Shown piece after piece: positions 1 to 4,955 of a stretch of 5,128 nucleotides of DNA (positions within the stretch are counted from its first letter, which is position 1; each line of letters starts with the position of its first letter). Under the pieces are notes generated by a model that worked only from the letters and a program-made list of their open reading frames with translations, was not told where the DNA came from and made no database searches. The position numbers were made by a program, and so were the translations under genes. Origin of the DNA: Lachnospiraceae bacterium (GTDB taxonomy: Bacteria; Bacillota; Clostridia; Oscillospirales; Ruminococcaceae); the NCBI GenBank assembly GCA_023664705.1, contig JAMPFE010000110.1, forward strand, positions 1 to 5,128, read 5' to 3'.

Positions 1-313
1 GCCGCGCCAAAATCGCCGACTTTACCTTGCGCGAAATATCTTGGACGTACATATCATTCAGAAGGTTCTTAAACGGCGTGATGTCCATAGTCGCGTTGTT
101 GTCCGTATCTACTCCGTCCGTAAGAGCGATGTAACGCACTCCGTGTTCGGGGAAATAAATCTCCATATAGATACTCGTGTCGATGTGGTTGCGCCCAAGC
201 CGCGACAGGTCTTTGGTGATGACGCAGTTGATTTTTCCGTCCTCGATATCGCTTATCATACGTTTGAAACTCGGACGCTCAAAATTCTTTCCCGAATACC
301 CGTCGTCTGTCGA
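1..313 (-). pseudogene. Large serine recombinase, internal part of the catalytic (resolvase) domain; N-terminus missing, runs off the left edge
   Basis: Read on the minus strand from about 313 to 1, the frame gives the core of a large serine recombinase (TnpX/CcrB-like family, which excises and integrates clostridial mobile elements). Visible motifs in order are DDGYSGKNFERPSF, then ITKDLSRLGRNHIDTSIY with the conserved SRLGR arginines, then PEHGVRYIALTDGVDT, then ITPFKNLLNDMYVQDISRK. All are strongly diagnostic. The N-terminal 50 or so residues, with the nucleophilic serine, are absent: just upstream of DDGYSG the frame runs through unrelated codons into TGA at 320-322, with no start and no ribosome site. 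The remainder continues outside the window and may be intact there. Codon use here is more GC-rich than in the HEPN gene. Family assignment is very secure. That this is a 5'-truncated pseudogene is inferred from the missing start. The matching N-terminal fragment appears to lie at 4956-5102 in the opposite orientation. Confidence 0.9.
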
Positions 314-354
314 GCTAACTCAATGGTACTAACTGACAACCGATACAATTCGGC

Positions 355-391
355 AAGCACCGACCCGCTTTAAACAGGCGGGTCGGTGCTT
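355..391 (+). terminator. Strong GC-rich hairpin, probable intrinsic terminator
   Basis: Perfect 14-bp inverted repeat: AAGCACCGACCCGC (355-368) and GCGGGTCGGTGCTT (378-391), with a 9-nt loop. On the plus strand the stem is followed by TTTGT, a short U-tract. On the minus strand the trailing tract is poorer. No intact gene ends directly before it on either strand, so it is an orphan terminator left behind by a deletion or rearrangement. It lies about 40 bp inside the point where the left recombinase fragment breaks off. Seen: the perfect stem. Inferred: the terminator function and its direction. Confidence 0.6.
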
Positions 392-680
392 TGTAAGAGG
401 ATTTGAAATCAACCGTATGGTTTCAGCAATTTTCGGCTAACGGTCATTAAAACCACATTGCAAAGCCGTTTGTCGACATTGTTCTACACACGAGATTTCG
501 GCAACGTTTAGTGTATTTTCAGTACAAATAGTGCTCGAATTTTAAGCACCTATGCTCTTACTGTATGCAAATTTTATAGCGAACAGAAATAAAACTACAT
601 CTGTCCTCCCTAGTAGATTGATATATGTATCAAAATGATTTAAGCTGTGTGAAATTTTTGTCGTTTTTTTAAAAAACCTA
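392..680. other. Gene-free stretch upstream of the HEPN gene
   Basis: I see no credible coding sequence on either strand: open frames are short, lack ribosome sites and show no family motif. The only structures are a short dyad TTGATA-N4-TATCAA at 618-633 and an A/T palindrome at 664-676 (T7A6), both just upstream of the promoter at 681-709. These could be upstream regulatory elements, but nothing proves it. Confidence 0.5.
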
Positions 681-709
681 TTGCATTATACAATAAAATG
701 GTGTATAAT
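681..709 (+). promoter_or_regulatory. Sigma-A promoter of the HEPN-like gene
   Basis: The -35 TTGCAT (681-686) and the perfect -10 TATAAT (704-709) are separated by 17 bp. The predicted start near 716 leaves a leader of about 30 nt before the GGAGG (731-735) and the GTG start at 745. No other gene lies between, so assignment to the gene at 745 is straightforward. Confidence 0.8.
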
Positions 710-713
710 GTAA
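681..713. promoter_or_regulatory. Inverted repeat spanning the -35 and -10, probable operator
   Basis: TTGCATTATACA (681-692) and TGTATAATGTAA (702-713) are inverted copies matching at 11 of 12 positions around a 9-bp centre; the inner 8 bp of each arm are perfect. The arms cover both promoter elements, so a dimeric repressor bound here would block polymerase. Part of the symmetry comes from the TATAAT hexamer, but the match extends beyond it. The cognate regulator is unknown: the arms do not resemble the TTGTGATATAAT motif seen at the XRE promoter. Confidence 0.45.
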
Positions 714-744
714 TTAAAAATATGATTATTGGAGGAATATAGTC

Positions 745-1239
745 GTGGGCAGGGCAAAAAACAAGATAAACATAGAATCCGTAAGAGCTAATATTAGTAC
801 AGGGTTGATTGAAAAAGAGCACGAATTATCACAAGTTAAGCAAGATATTTGTGAATTTTTGTCCTTGTACATATTATGTGAAACAACTTATTGGAACATT
901 ATGAAGGAGTGCAAGAAACCCCAAAACAAACAAGCAAAAAAAGATGGTATTAACATCTCATCAATTAAAGCAGTGATTAAACAATTGGATCTAACGCGTT
1001 ATAACAGCGATATTATTATTGAATCGGTTTTTGGAGGAACCGGCAAATATACATTAAGGTATTCTAAAAGCTGCAAAATGTTAAGGCATTGTATAGTTCA
1101 CAATTTGAGCAGCAATGATATAAACGAGGTAATAGAACGCAAAGACAAGCTTTTCGCTGATATGAATGCGTTTCTTGATTTAGTGCGTCAAACCCCGCCT
1201 ACAGAAAATGAGAGCAAATATCAAAGTATGACCGTATAA
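745..1239 (+). CDS. HEPN-like domain protein (putative HEPN ribonuclease), 164 aa
   Basis: Starts at GTG 745, set by GGAGG at 731-735 with a 9-nt gap and a consensus promoter upstream; ends at TAA 1237-1239. The protein is mostly helical, with no signal peptide or membrane segment, so it should be cytoplasmic. The key motif is RHCIVHN at residues 114-120, an R-x4-H arrangement at the start of a helix. This is the catalytic signature of HEPN domains, which in many toxins and abortive-infection proteins cut RNA as dimers. It is followed by a long amphipathic helix (about 123-148), as in HEPN folds. The N-terminal helices (about 20-55) include E46 in an ILCETTYW stretch, and a lysine-rich loop follows near 57-67. 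No nucleotidyltransferase (MNT) antitoxin or other obvious partner lies beside it. The frame is intact and A/T-rich compared with the recombinase fragment. The gene is secure; the HEPN assignment rests on motif and topology only, and an inactive or non-nuclease HEPN protein is possible. Confidence 0.8.
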   Translation: MGRAKNKINIESVRANISTGLIEKEHELSQVKQDICEFLSLYILCETTYWNIMKECKKPQNKQAKKDGINISSIKAVIKQLDLTRYNSDIIIESVFGGTGKYTLRYSKSCKMLRHCIVHNLSSNDINEVIERKDKLFADMNAFLDLVRQTPPTENESKYQSMTV

Positions 1240-1269
1240 TCTTTGCAAATAATTTGCACCCATAATAAC

Positions 1270-1302
1270 TCAACCCCGCTGTAGTATACACGGCGAGGTT
1301 GA
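1270..1302. terminator. Hairpin between two convergent genes, possible bidirectional terminator
   Basis: TCAACC (1270-1275) pairs with GGTTGA (1297-1302), and an inner CGC/GCG extends the stem with one mismatch; read on the minus strand that mismatch becomes a G-U pair. It lies 31 bp after the HEPN stop and 28 bp after the stop of the minus-strand gene at 1330, the right place to end both transcripts. The trailing tracts are T-rich only in part, so termination efficiency is uncertain. Confidence 0.45.
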
Positions 1303-1329
1303 TAAGAATGTCAATCATACTGCACAAAA

Positions 1330-2817
1330 TCACTGCGCTTCAATACGAGCTATTTCATTTTTCAACTGACTTATTTCATTGAGCAGGACGTTCATCTTGT
1401 CTTGCGCATCCTTTTTTATCTTTGCGCCTTTGCCAAGAATTTTTCGTTTGTTTTCGTTGTAAATTCTCGTCTGCTCATTAAGTTCCTGCTGTTTTTGTGC
1501 CATTTGCTGTTTTATTGGGACTGTTTGAGCATCTATTCTTTCGCGGCGCTCACGTTCAATACGAAGCCTTTCTTCACGCTCGGCGCGTTCACGAGCCTCG
1601 CGTTTTGTTTTTTCTTGCTCCTCACGCATATGTTTTTCCTCTACAGCCTTTGGAGAGTAAAAGTAGGTAGTTTTTTTAACTGTTTTACTTGCCACTTCTC
1701 CATTTCGTTTCATAGAACGAAAAATAGATTCGATTCTATATTCACTTATATCAATAGATTCGAATATTTCTATTTTATTCAAATTTTCTAGCATACTTGT
1801 TAAAGTATATTTATTCCCATCAGTTAAAATTGATGATACGGAATTAGCAATAGTCTCATTTTCAGCTAACCGTTTTGCTTCAGCTCGTCTCAATTTTTCC
1901 ATTTTCATTTCTTTTTCGTCTGTAATAAATAAACGGTTTATCTTCACAATATCACCTTCATAGTCACACCACACAGTATTGTTAATGAATGACTCAAAGA
2001 CGATTTGTGCTGTTACATCGTTGTTACCCCAACCGTGAGATGCTGTTAACTCATAAGCACACTTTTCGAACTCGCCTTTTGATATAGTGTCTTCAGGGAA
2101 ACTCATTAACAGTTCTTTAAAGGCAGCAGTAATGATTTTGTAATTATCCTTATAAAGGTTCATTCCTTTGATTATTAATGAATTTCTTCGAGCCTGGTTG
2201 TCATTAGAAATATACGTCAATCGACAAAAGCTATATTGGATACAATCGCTAAAATCATAAGTGTTTTTTAAACCGTTATCACATAACAACCGCCCATCAA
2301 GGTGCATTTCCTTGATACAATTTTTCACTTTCTCCTCACAAAGTGTCAATACCTGCTTATATCTGTCATCCAAAAAGTTCAGTCCGCGATAATTCATCTC
2401 TAGCAACTTCTCCCCCACTCTGTCGACAAGGTCATCTTTGTACATACTCTCTCTTTCGAGTTCATTTTTTATAAGCAATGTCACTTGGTCTTCACTGGAG
2501 AAAAAACTGAATGTTGGAACATTCACAGTAGAATCCTTCCACTCTGCTCCCCAATACGATGCTCTCATAGAGTCTGTGCCTCCAGTTAAAATGGACGCAT
2601 CAATTGAACTTGCTATGTAATCTGGCATAAGACGATTGAGCGTTGCTCCGCAAGTAGGGCAATAATACCACTTGGTTTCTTTGCCGTTTACTCCCATAAC
2701 CGCGCCGACAGGTCCGAATAAAACCGTACCTGCAACCGCCTTTCCCATACTGAAACTATCCTTTTTTGTCGTTTCAGTTACCTTATTAGAACCACAACCT
2801 GCGCATCTCATAGACAT
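1330..2817 (-). CDS. Zinc-ribbon, winged-helix-like and coiled-coil protein of unknown family, 495 aa
   Basis: Start chosen at ATG 2815-2817, with AGGAGG 8 nt upstream. The frame stays open back to a TTG at 2946, but that part overlaps the structured leader and encodes nothing recognisable. N-terminal treble: C5-x2-C8 and C53-x2-C56 form a likely zinc ribbon, separated by a Gly-rich hydrophobic stretch (about 24-45, MGKAVAGTVLFGPVGAVMG) that could lie in a membrane or be a flexible insert. Residues 110-300 are helical. Residues about 322-390 look like a winged helix (helix, a second helix SEYRIESIFRSMK, then a wing ending TTYFY). Residues 393-428 are an extremely charged Arg/Glu helix, and 430-495 a coiled coil, suggesting oligomerisation. 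I do not recognise the family. The domain mix suggests a nucleic-acid-binding or scaffolding protein, which is inference. It has its own promoter and a long leader, is transcribed in the same direction as the XRE gene, and converges with the HEPN gene. Confidence 0.88.
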   Translation of the reverse strand: MSMRCAGCGSNKVTETTKKDSFSMGKAVAGTVLFGPVGAVMGVNGKETKWYYCPTCGATLNRLMPDYIASSIDASILTGGTDSMRASYWGAEWKDSTVNVPTFSFFSSEDQVTLLIKNELERESMYKDDLVDRVGEKLLEMNYRGLNFLDDRYKQVLTLCEEKVKNCIKEMHLDGRLLCDNGLKNTYDFSDCIQYSFCRLTYISNDNQARRNSLIIKGMNLYKDNYKIITAAFKELLMSFPEDTISKGEFEKCAYELTASHGWGNNDVTAQIVFESFINNTVWCDYEGDIVKINRLFITDEKEMKMEKLRRAEAKRLAENETIANSVSSILTDGNKYTLTSMLENLNKIEIFESIDISEYRIESIFRSMKRNGEVASKTVKKTTYFYSPKAVEEKHMREEQEKTKREARERAEREERLRIERERRERIDAQTVPIKQQMAQKQQELNEQTRIYNENKRKILGKGAKIKKDAQDKMNVLLNEISQLKNEIARIEAQ

Positions 2818-3022
2818 AGCGAACTCCTCCTGTATTTTAAAACATTGTATTGGTGGAGACGCACAAAAATACAAAATTAAAGTGCGCCCCAATGCGAGAC
2901 GCACTACAAAAAGTGCTAATCCCTCATTGTTACCACACAATCTCAACCTATCACAGGAACGAGTAAAAGAGACGCACTTAATGCCAAGTGAATCCCTGTG
3001 ATAGTATATGAAATTGTGTGGT
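2818..3022 (-). promoter_or_regulatory. Highly structured 5' leader (about 205 nt) of the zinc-ribbon gene, candidate cis-regulatory RNA
   Basis: The predicted transcript starts near 3022-3024 and begins directly with a long stem. ACCACACAAT pairs between 3013-3022 and 2932-2941, and CTATCACAGG pairs between 2995-3004 and 2948-2957, separated by an internal loop. Inside is a hairpin, CACTT/AAGTG (2986-2990 with 2975-2979). Downstream are a GCACT/AGTGC hairpin (2912-2916 with 2901-2905) and a 7-bp GGCGCAC/GUGCGUC stem (about 2881-2888 with 2858-2865). The last segment before the start can also fold differently: UGUAUUUU and AAAAUACA, the latter abutting the AGGAGG, are complementary, and CUCC of the last repeat matches GGAG. 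This suggests control of translation by RNA structure or a bound protein. It matches no riboswitch class I know. Confidence 0.5.
2856..2977 (-). repeat. Three copies of the 9-mer GTGCGTCTC in the leader
   Basis: Exact copies (minus strand) lie at 2969-2977, 2896-2904 and 2856-2864. Each begins inside the 3' arm of a hairpin whose 5' arm carries the complementary GCAC/CACT, so GUGC is paired and GUCUC trails off the stem. Spacings are 73 and 40 nt, so this is not a tandem array but a recurring structural module. I see no copy elsewhere in the window. Confidence 0.6.
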
Positions 3023-3028
3023 GCTTAC

Positions 3029-3057
3029 ATTATATCACAAATCTCCATAAATGTCAA
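3029..3057 (-). promoter_or_regulatory. Consensus sigma-A promoter of the zinc-ribbon gene
   Basis: On the minus strand, perfect TTGACA (3057-3052) and TATAAT (3034-3029) are 17 bp apart. The expected transcription start is about 3022-3024, which is exactly the first base of the leader stem. The -10 is embedded in the 12-mer TTGTGATATAAT, which is also present in the XRE gene's promoter. Confidence 0.85.
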
Positions 3058-3143
3058 GTACTTTCTTCTGTTCATTTTAATCCGTAAAACGAAAAGCATT
3101 GCATATGTACTGGACGTAATTTGTATTTAGCGGAGCGTCACTC

Positions 3144-3764
3144 TCACTCTTTCGTATCCTCATAGAGAACCTTAATCATCGCGTCAACTCCGTTCTTCAA
3201 AGCCGTTATTGCCTGATTGAGAACAAGCTGGTGGAGAGCGTTCTGTATCGCGCTTGAAATGCCCTCATCACTGCTCGAAATATACTCCGCGAGGTAATCA
3301 TCATACGCGGCATAGCGGCTCAAATAACGCACGACGGCGTTTAAAATACTGCCGTAATAATTATCGGTATCATCATCAAGTTCATAAACAATATCCATAT
3401 CCCCCGACGCTTGCTCCAAGAGAAAATTTATCACTCGGAGCTGCGCGGGGGACGTCTCTTTCAAGTCCGCGAGCAACTCAACCGACTTATCGGACAGCCC
3501 CGTGTAGTTGCATACCGCTTGCAGTTTCGCCTTTTGTGTCTGCGCGTTCGTGCGTCCGAGTAGGTAATCGGTAGTGACCCCGAAATAATCCGCAAAGCGT
3601 TCCAAAATCGAGATGTCGGGAGTTCGACCCGAATTTTCATAATACGACAAACCGCCCTTTGAGATACCCACCCCGTCCGCAAGCTGCTGTTGGGTAATAC
3701 CGCGCTCCTTGCGGAGCGTCTTAAGCCGCTGTGCAAAGCGGTCTATGCTCCTTGTGTCCTCCAT
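3144..3764 (-). CDS. XRE-family (Cro/C1-type) transcriptional regulator, 206 aa
   Basis: Start at ATG 3762-3764, with AAGGAGG 8 nt upstream; the longer open frame back to 3902 runs through the promoter and is not coding. Residues about 10-72 form a classical Cro/C1 helix-turn-helix: RLKTLRKERGITQQQLADG, then the recognition helix ISKGGLSYYENSGRTPD, then LERFADYFGVTTDYLLGR. The C-terminal part (about 80-206) opens with LQAVCNYTGLSDKSVELL, a linker commonly seen in clostridial element-borne XRE regulators, followed by an acidic patch (ELDDDTDN, 128-135) and helices that probably dimerise. There is no LexA/CI-type peptidase signature and no metalloprotease motif. The frame is intact. The gene has its own consensus promoter, facing a plus-strand promoter in the same intergenic region, an arrangement typical of an autoregulated repressor. 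It may also control the zinc-ribbon gene, whose promoter shares a 12-mer with this one. Confidence 0.92.
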   Translation of the reverse strand: MEDTRSIDRFAQRLKTLRKERGITQQQLADGVGISKGGLSYYENSGRTPDISILERFADYFGVTTDYLLGRTNAQTQKAKLQAVCNYTGLSDKSVELLADLKETSPAQLRVINFLLEQASGDMDIVYELDDDTDNYYGSILNAVVRYLSRYAAYDDYLAEYISSSDEGISSAIQNALHQLVLNQAITALKNGVDAMIKVLYEDTKE

Positions 3765-3810
3765 AAAAATAGCCTCCTTAAATTCAAAAAGTACAATATT
3801 GTTAACACGC

Positions 3811-3839
3811 TTGACAAACCGAAACAGATGTTGTATAAT
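3811..3839 (+). promoter_or_regulatory. Consensus sigma-A promoter reading right, away from the XRE gene
   Basis: TTGACA (3811-3816), 17-bp spacer, TATAAT (3834-3839); predicted start near 3846. Transcription would run through the opposing XRE promoter towards the HTH pseudogene at 4093. It lies inside the XRE transcript's leader, so the XRE protein or XRE transcription could silence it. The downstream genes are all broken, so this promoter may now drive only remnants or a non-coding RNA. Confidence 0.8.
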
Positions 3840-3873
3840 ATAATCACAACAACAGCCGTTTGCGTTATTATAT

Positions 3874-3902
3874 ATTATATCACAATCAGTTGATTTTGTC
3901 AA
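3874..3902 (-). promoter_or_regulatory. Consensus sigma-A promoter of the XRE regulator
   Basis: On the minus strand, TTGACA (3902-3897), 17-bp spacer, TATAAT (3879-3874); expected start near 3867, leaving a leader of about 100 nt to ATG 3764. The -10 lies in TTGTGATATAAT, and a second related copy (TTGTGATTATAT, 3849-3838) overlaps the -10 of the opposing promoter. These repeats are good candidates for XRE operators. Confidence 0.85.
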
Positions 3903-4092
3903 GAGGGTTCAAAAGTTTTTACATTACGAACAAGAGCGGAAAGCTGATTTGCAAGGCTGAAAGAAAGTGGGTTCGGAAGCGCGAGCATAATCTTTAGATT
4001 TGCGAAAATCCTCTTGATAACTTTTCCGCTCCGCGCCGCCCATTTTTCTTTTTCAGCTTTGCCAAATCCAAAACGGGAAAGGGGAACGGACA
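3903..4092 (+). other. Leader region with two interleaved inverted repeats, no gene seen
   Basis: No convincing coding sequence. Two complementary pairs are present: GAGCGGAAA (3934-3942) with TTTCCGCTC (4023-4031), and GATTTGCAAGGCTGAAA (3945-3961) with its near-complement at about 4051-4068 (16 pairs, one bulged base, one G-U). Their order A-B-A'-B' would make a pseudoknot rather than nested hairpins. The region separates the rightward promoter at 3811 from the HTH pseudogene. It could be a structured leader or just old duplicated and inverted debris. Confidence 0.3.
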
Positions 4093-4320
4093 ATGATTTC
4101 TTATAATATGTTTTGGCTGAATGTAGGTCGCGATGAGGAATTTACGACTTACAACCTTATTAAGCGCGGAATTAGCAATAACACGCTCAACCGAATGAAA
4201 CACAACAAACCGCTTTAAACTGCGACTTTGGATAAGCTGTGCAAGATTCTGGACTGCGATGTGCTTGACATAATTTCGTATGAGCCCGACACGCAAAAAG
4301 CTGAAATGCCAACTTGTTAA
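4093..4320 (+). pseudogene. YozG-like Cro/C1 helix-turn-helix regulator, interrupted by an in-frame TAA
   Basis: Frame from ATG 4093 to TAA 4318-4320, 75 codons, with a weak AAAGGGG ribosome site upstream. The residues are those of the small HTH_26/YozG-type regulators found at the front of clostridial integrative elements: TYNLIKRGISNNTLNRMKHN for the HTH, then TATLDKLCKILDCDVLDIIS after the break. Codon 42 (4216-4218) is TAA where the family usually has Ser, Thr or Gln. A single base change explains it, and the frame continues perfectly on both sides. The first half alone would be a 41-aa truncated HTH, probably non-functional. It would have been the first gene of the decayed mobilizable element, ahead of the hairpin cluster and the mob remnant. 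Probable driver: the promoter at 3811. Sequencing error is an alternative. Confidence 0.65.
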
Positions 4321-4363
4321 GAGATTGATAATAACGGAATTTCGGATAAGGAGCATTTAGCTC

Positions 4364-4533
4364 TCGTCCGAACAAAAATGCTTTTAGAATTTGCGAGCGA
4401 TTTTCGCTCGGACGAAAAAATCCGTTTCGGATTTTTGAGGACGTTTTTTGCTTCGGAGCAAAAAACGGGTGGCAAGGTTCAAAGGGTGTTCCCCTTGCGA
4501 AATGTACTTTTGGTCGGCATAGCCGTCCAAAAG
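4364..4533 (+). other. Cluster of perfect hairpins, resembling an oriT / mobilisation region
   Basis: Five inverted repeats lie in 170 bp. TCGTCCGA/TCGGACGA (4364-4371, 4408-4415) encloses a CGAGCG/CGCTCG hairpin (4394-4399, 4405-4410). AAAAATCCG/CGGATTTTT (4416-4424, 4428-4436) has a 3-nt loop. CGTTTTTTGCT/AGCAAAAAACG (4442-4452, 4457-4467) has a TCGG tetraloop. GCAAGG/CCTTGC (4472-4477, 4493-4498) surrounds AAAGGGTGTTCCCC. Last is CTTTTGG-T-CGGC/GCCG-T-CCAAAAG (4507-4533). From memory, the GCAAGG...AAGGGTGTTCCCCTTGCG and CTTTTGG hairpins followed by a mobilisation gene resemble oriT regions of Tn1549-like clostridial elements. That comparison is unverified. Some stems could instead be transcription terminators. 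Confidence 0.4.
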
Positions 4534-4644
4534 CACTATTAAGTATAGCACTTACGAGCAACGCATAGGAATTGGCACGGCGAAAACAGCACCAAATTGC
4601 ACCGCAATGCAAAAACGTCTGCGGCAGGATAAAGGACATTTTTT

Positions 4645-4866
4645 ATGGACGCAAAAAAACGATAATCAGATTTCAATTTTGTTGCGAGCGTACAAGGGAG
4701 TTGTAGAGCGCAGCAACCGCGACTTTATTGCAAAGAACGTTGACAAGGAACGCACTTTAACGGCACATCGAAACAGACGGAGATATTTAAGAGAATTTTT
4801 ACGGCACAGACTGAAAAGAAATTGAAAGATGATGAAAACAAGGAAATAAAACGAGATACGGCGTAA
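4645..4866 (+). pseudogene. Frameshifted remnant, possibly the N-terminus of a mobilisation/relaxase-type protein
   Basis: An AAAGGA ribosome site precedes ATG 4645, whose frame gives MDAKKR and stops at once (TAA 4663). Dropping one A from the 7-A run at 4653-4659 restores a protein-like frame: KNDNQISILLRAYKGVVERS followed by NRDFIAKNVDKERT. The sense of the sequence then returns to the first frame for SKQTEIFKRIFTAQTEKKLK and ends at TAA 4864-4866. At least two frameshifts are therefore needed. The stretch RDFIAKNVDKERT reminds me of the N-terminal regions of clostridial plasmid mobilisation proteins, and the position just after an oriT-like hairpin cluster fits. The resemblance is weak and unverified; otherwise it is an unrecognised decayed gene. 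No intact protein is made. Confidence 0.35.
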
Positions 4867-4882
4867 AAATTCAAAAAACTAC

Positions 4883-4911
4883 TTGAAATTTCTGGACAAT
4901 CGGTGTATAAT
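4883..4911 (+). promoter_or_regulatory. Sigma-A promoter ahead of the recombinase N-terminal fragment
   Basis: TTGAAA (4883-4888), 17-bp spacer, TATAAT (4906-4911); predicted start about 4918. An AAAGGAGG (4943-4950) and ATG 4956 follow. An inverted repeat, GGACAATCG (4894-4902) and CGGTTGTCC (4930-4938, one G-U), brackets the -10 and could be an operator. The promoter and ribosome site remain good although the gene behind them is dead. Confidence 0.7.
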
Positions 4912-4955
4912 GATGATAGTCGAATACATCGGTTGTCCGCGAAAAGGAGGATATT

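Noticed and set aside
41..373. Open plus-strand frame of 110 codons
   Set aside because: It is antisense to the serine recombinase fragment, has no ribosome site and no family features; the minus strand carries the unmistakable DDGYSG and SRLGR motifs.
1402..1791. Plus-strand open frames opposite the zinc-ribbon gene (also 2438-2620 and 2672-3001)
   Set aside because: They are antisense shadows of a long intact coding frame, with no ribosome sites and no protein family features.
2818..2946. N-terminal extension of the zinc-ribbon protein from TTG 2946
   Set aside because: It lies inside the structured leader, has no ribosome site, and the ATG at 2817 has an ideal AGGAGG 8 nt upstream.
2856..3022. 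Type III toxin-antitoxin RNA (ToxI-like repeats) or a CRISPR array
   Set aside because: The repeats are 9 nt, unevenly spaced (40 and 73 nt) and embedded in different hairpins; the downstream protein is far larger than ToxN-type toxins and has no matching motif; there are no spacers of constant length.
3765..3902. N-terminal extension of the XRE protein to 3902
   Set aside because: It would start within the -35 element of the gene's own promoter; AAGGAGG before ATG 3764 fixes the start.
4187..4639. 150-codon minus-strand open frame across the hairpin cluster
   Set aside because: It runs through palindromes and opposite to the HTH pseudogene, with no ribosome site or recognisable residues; probably a chance frame.
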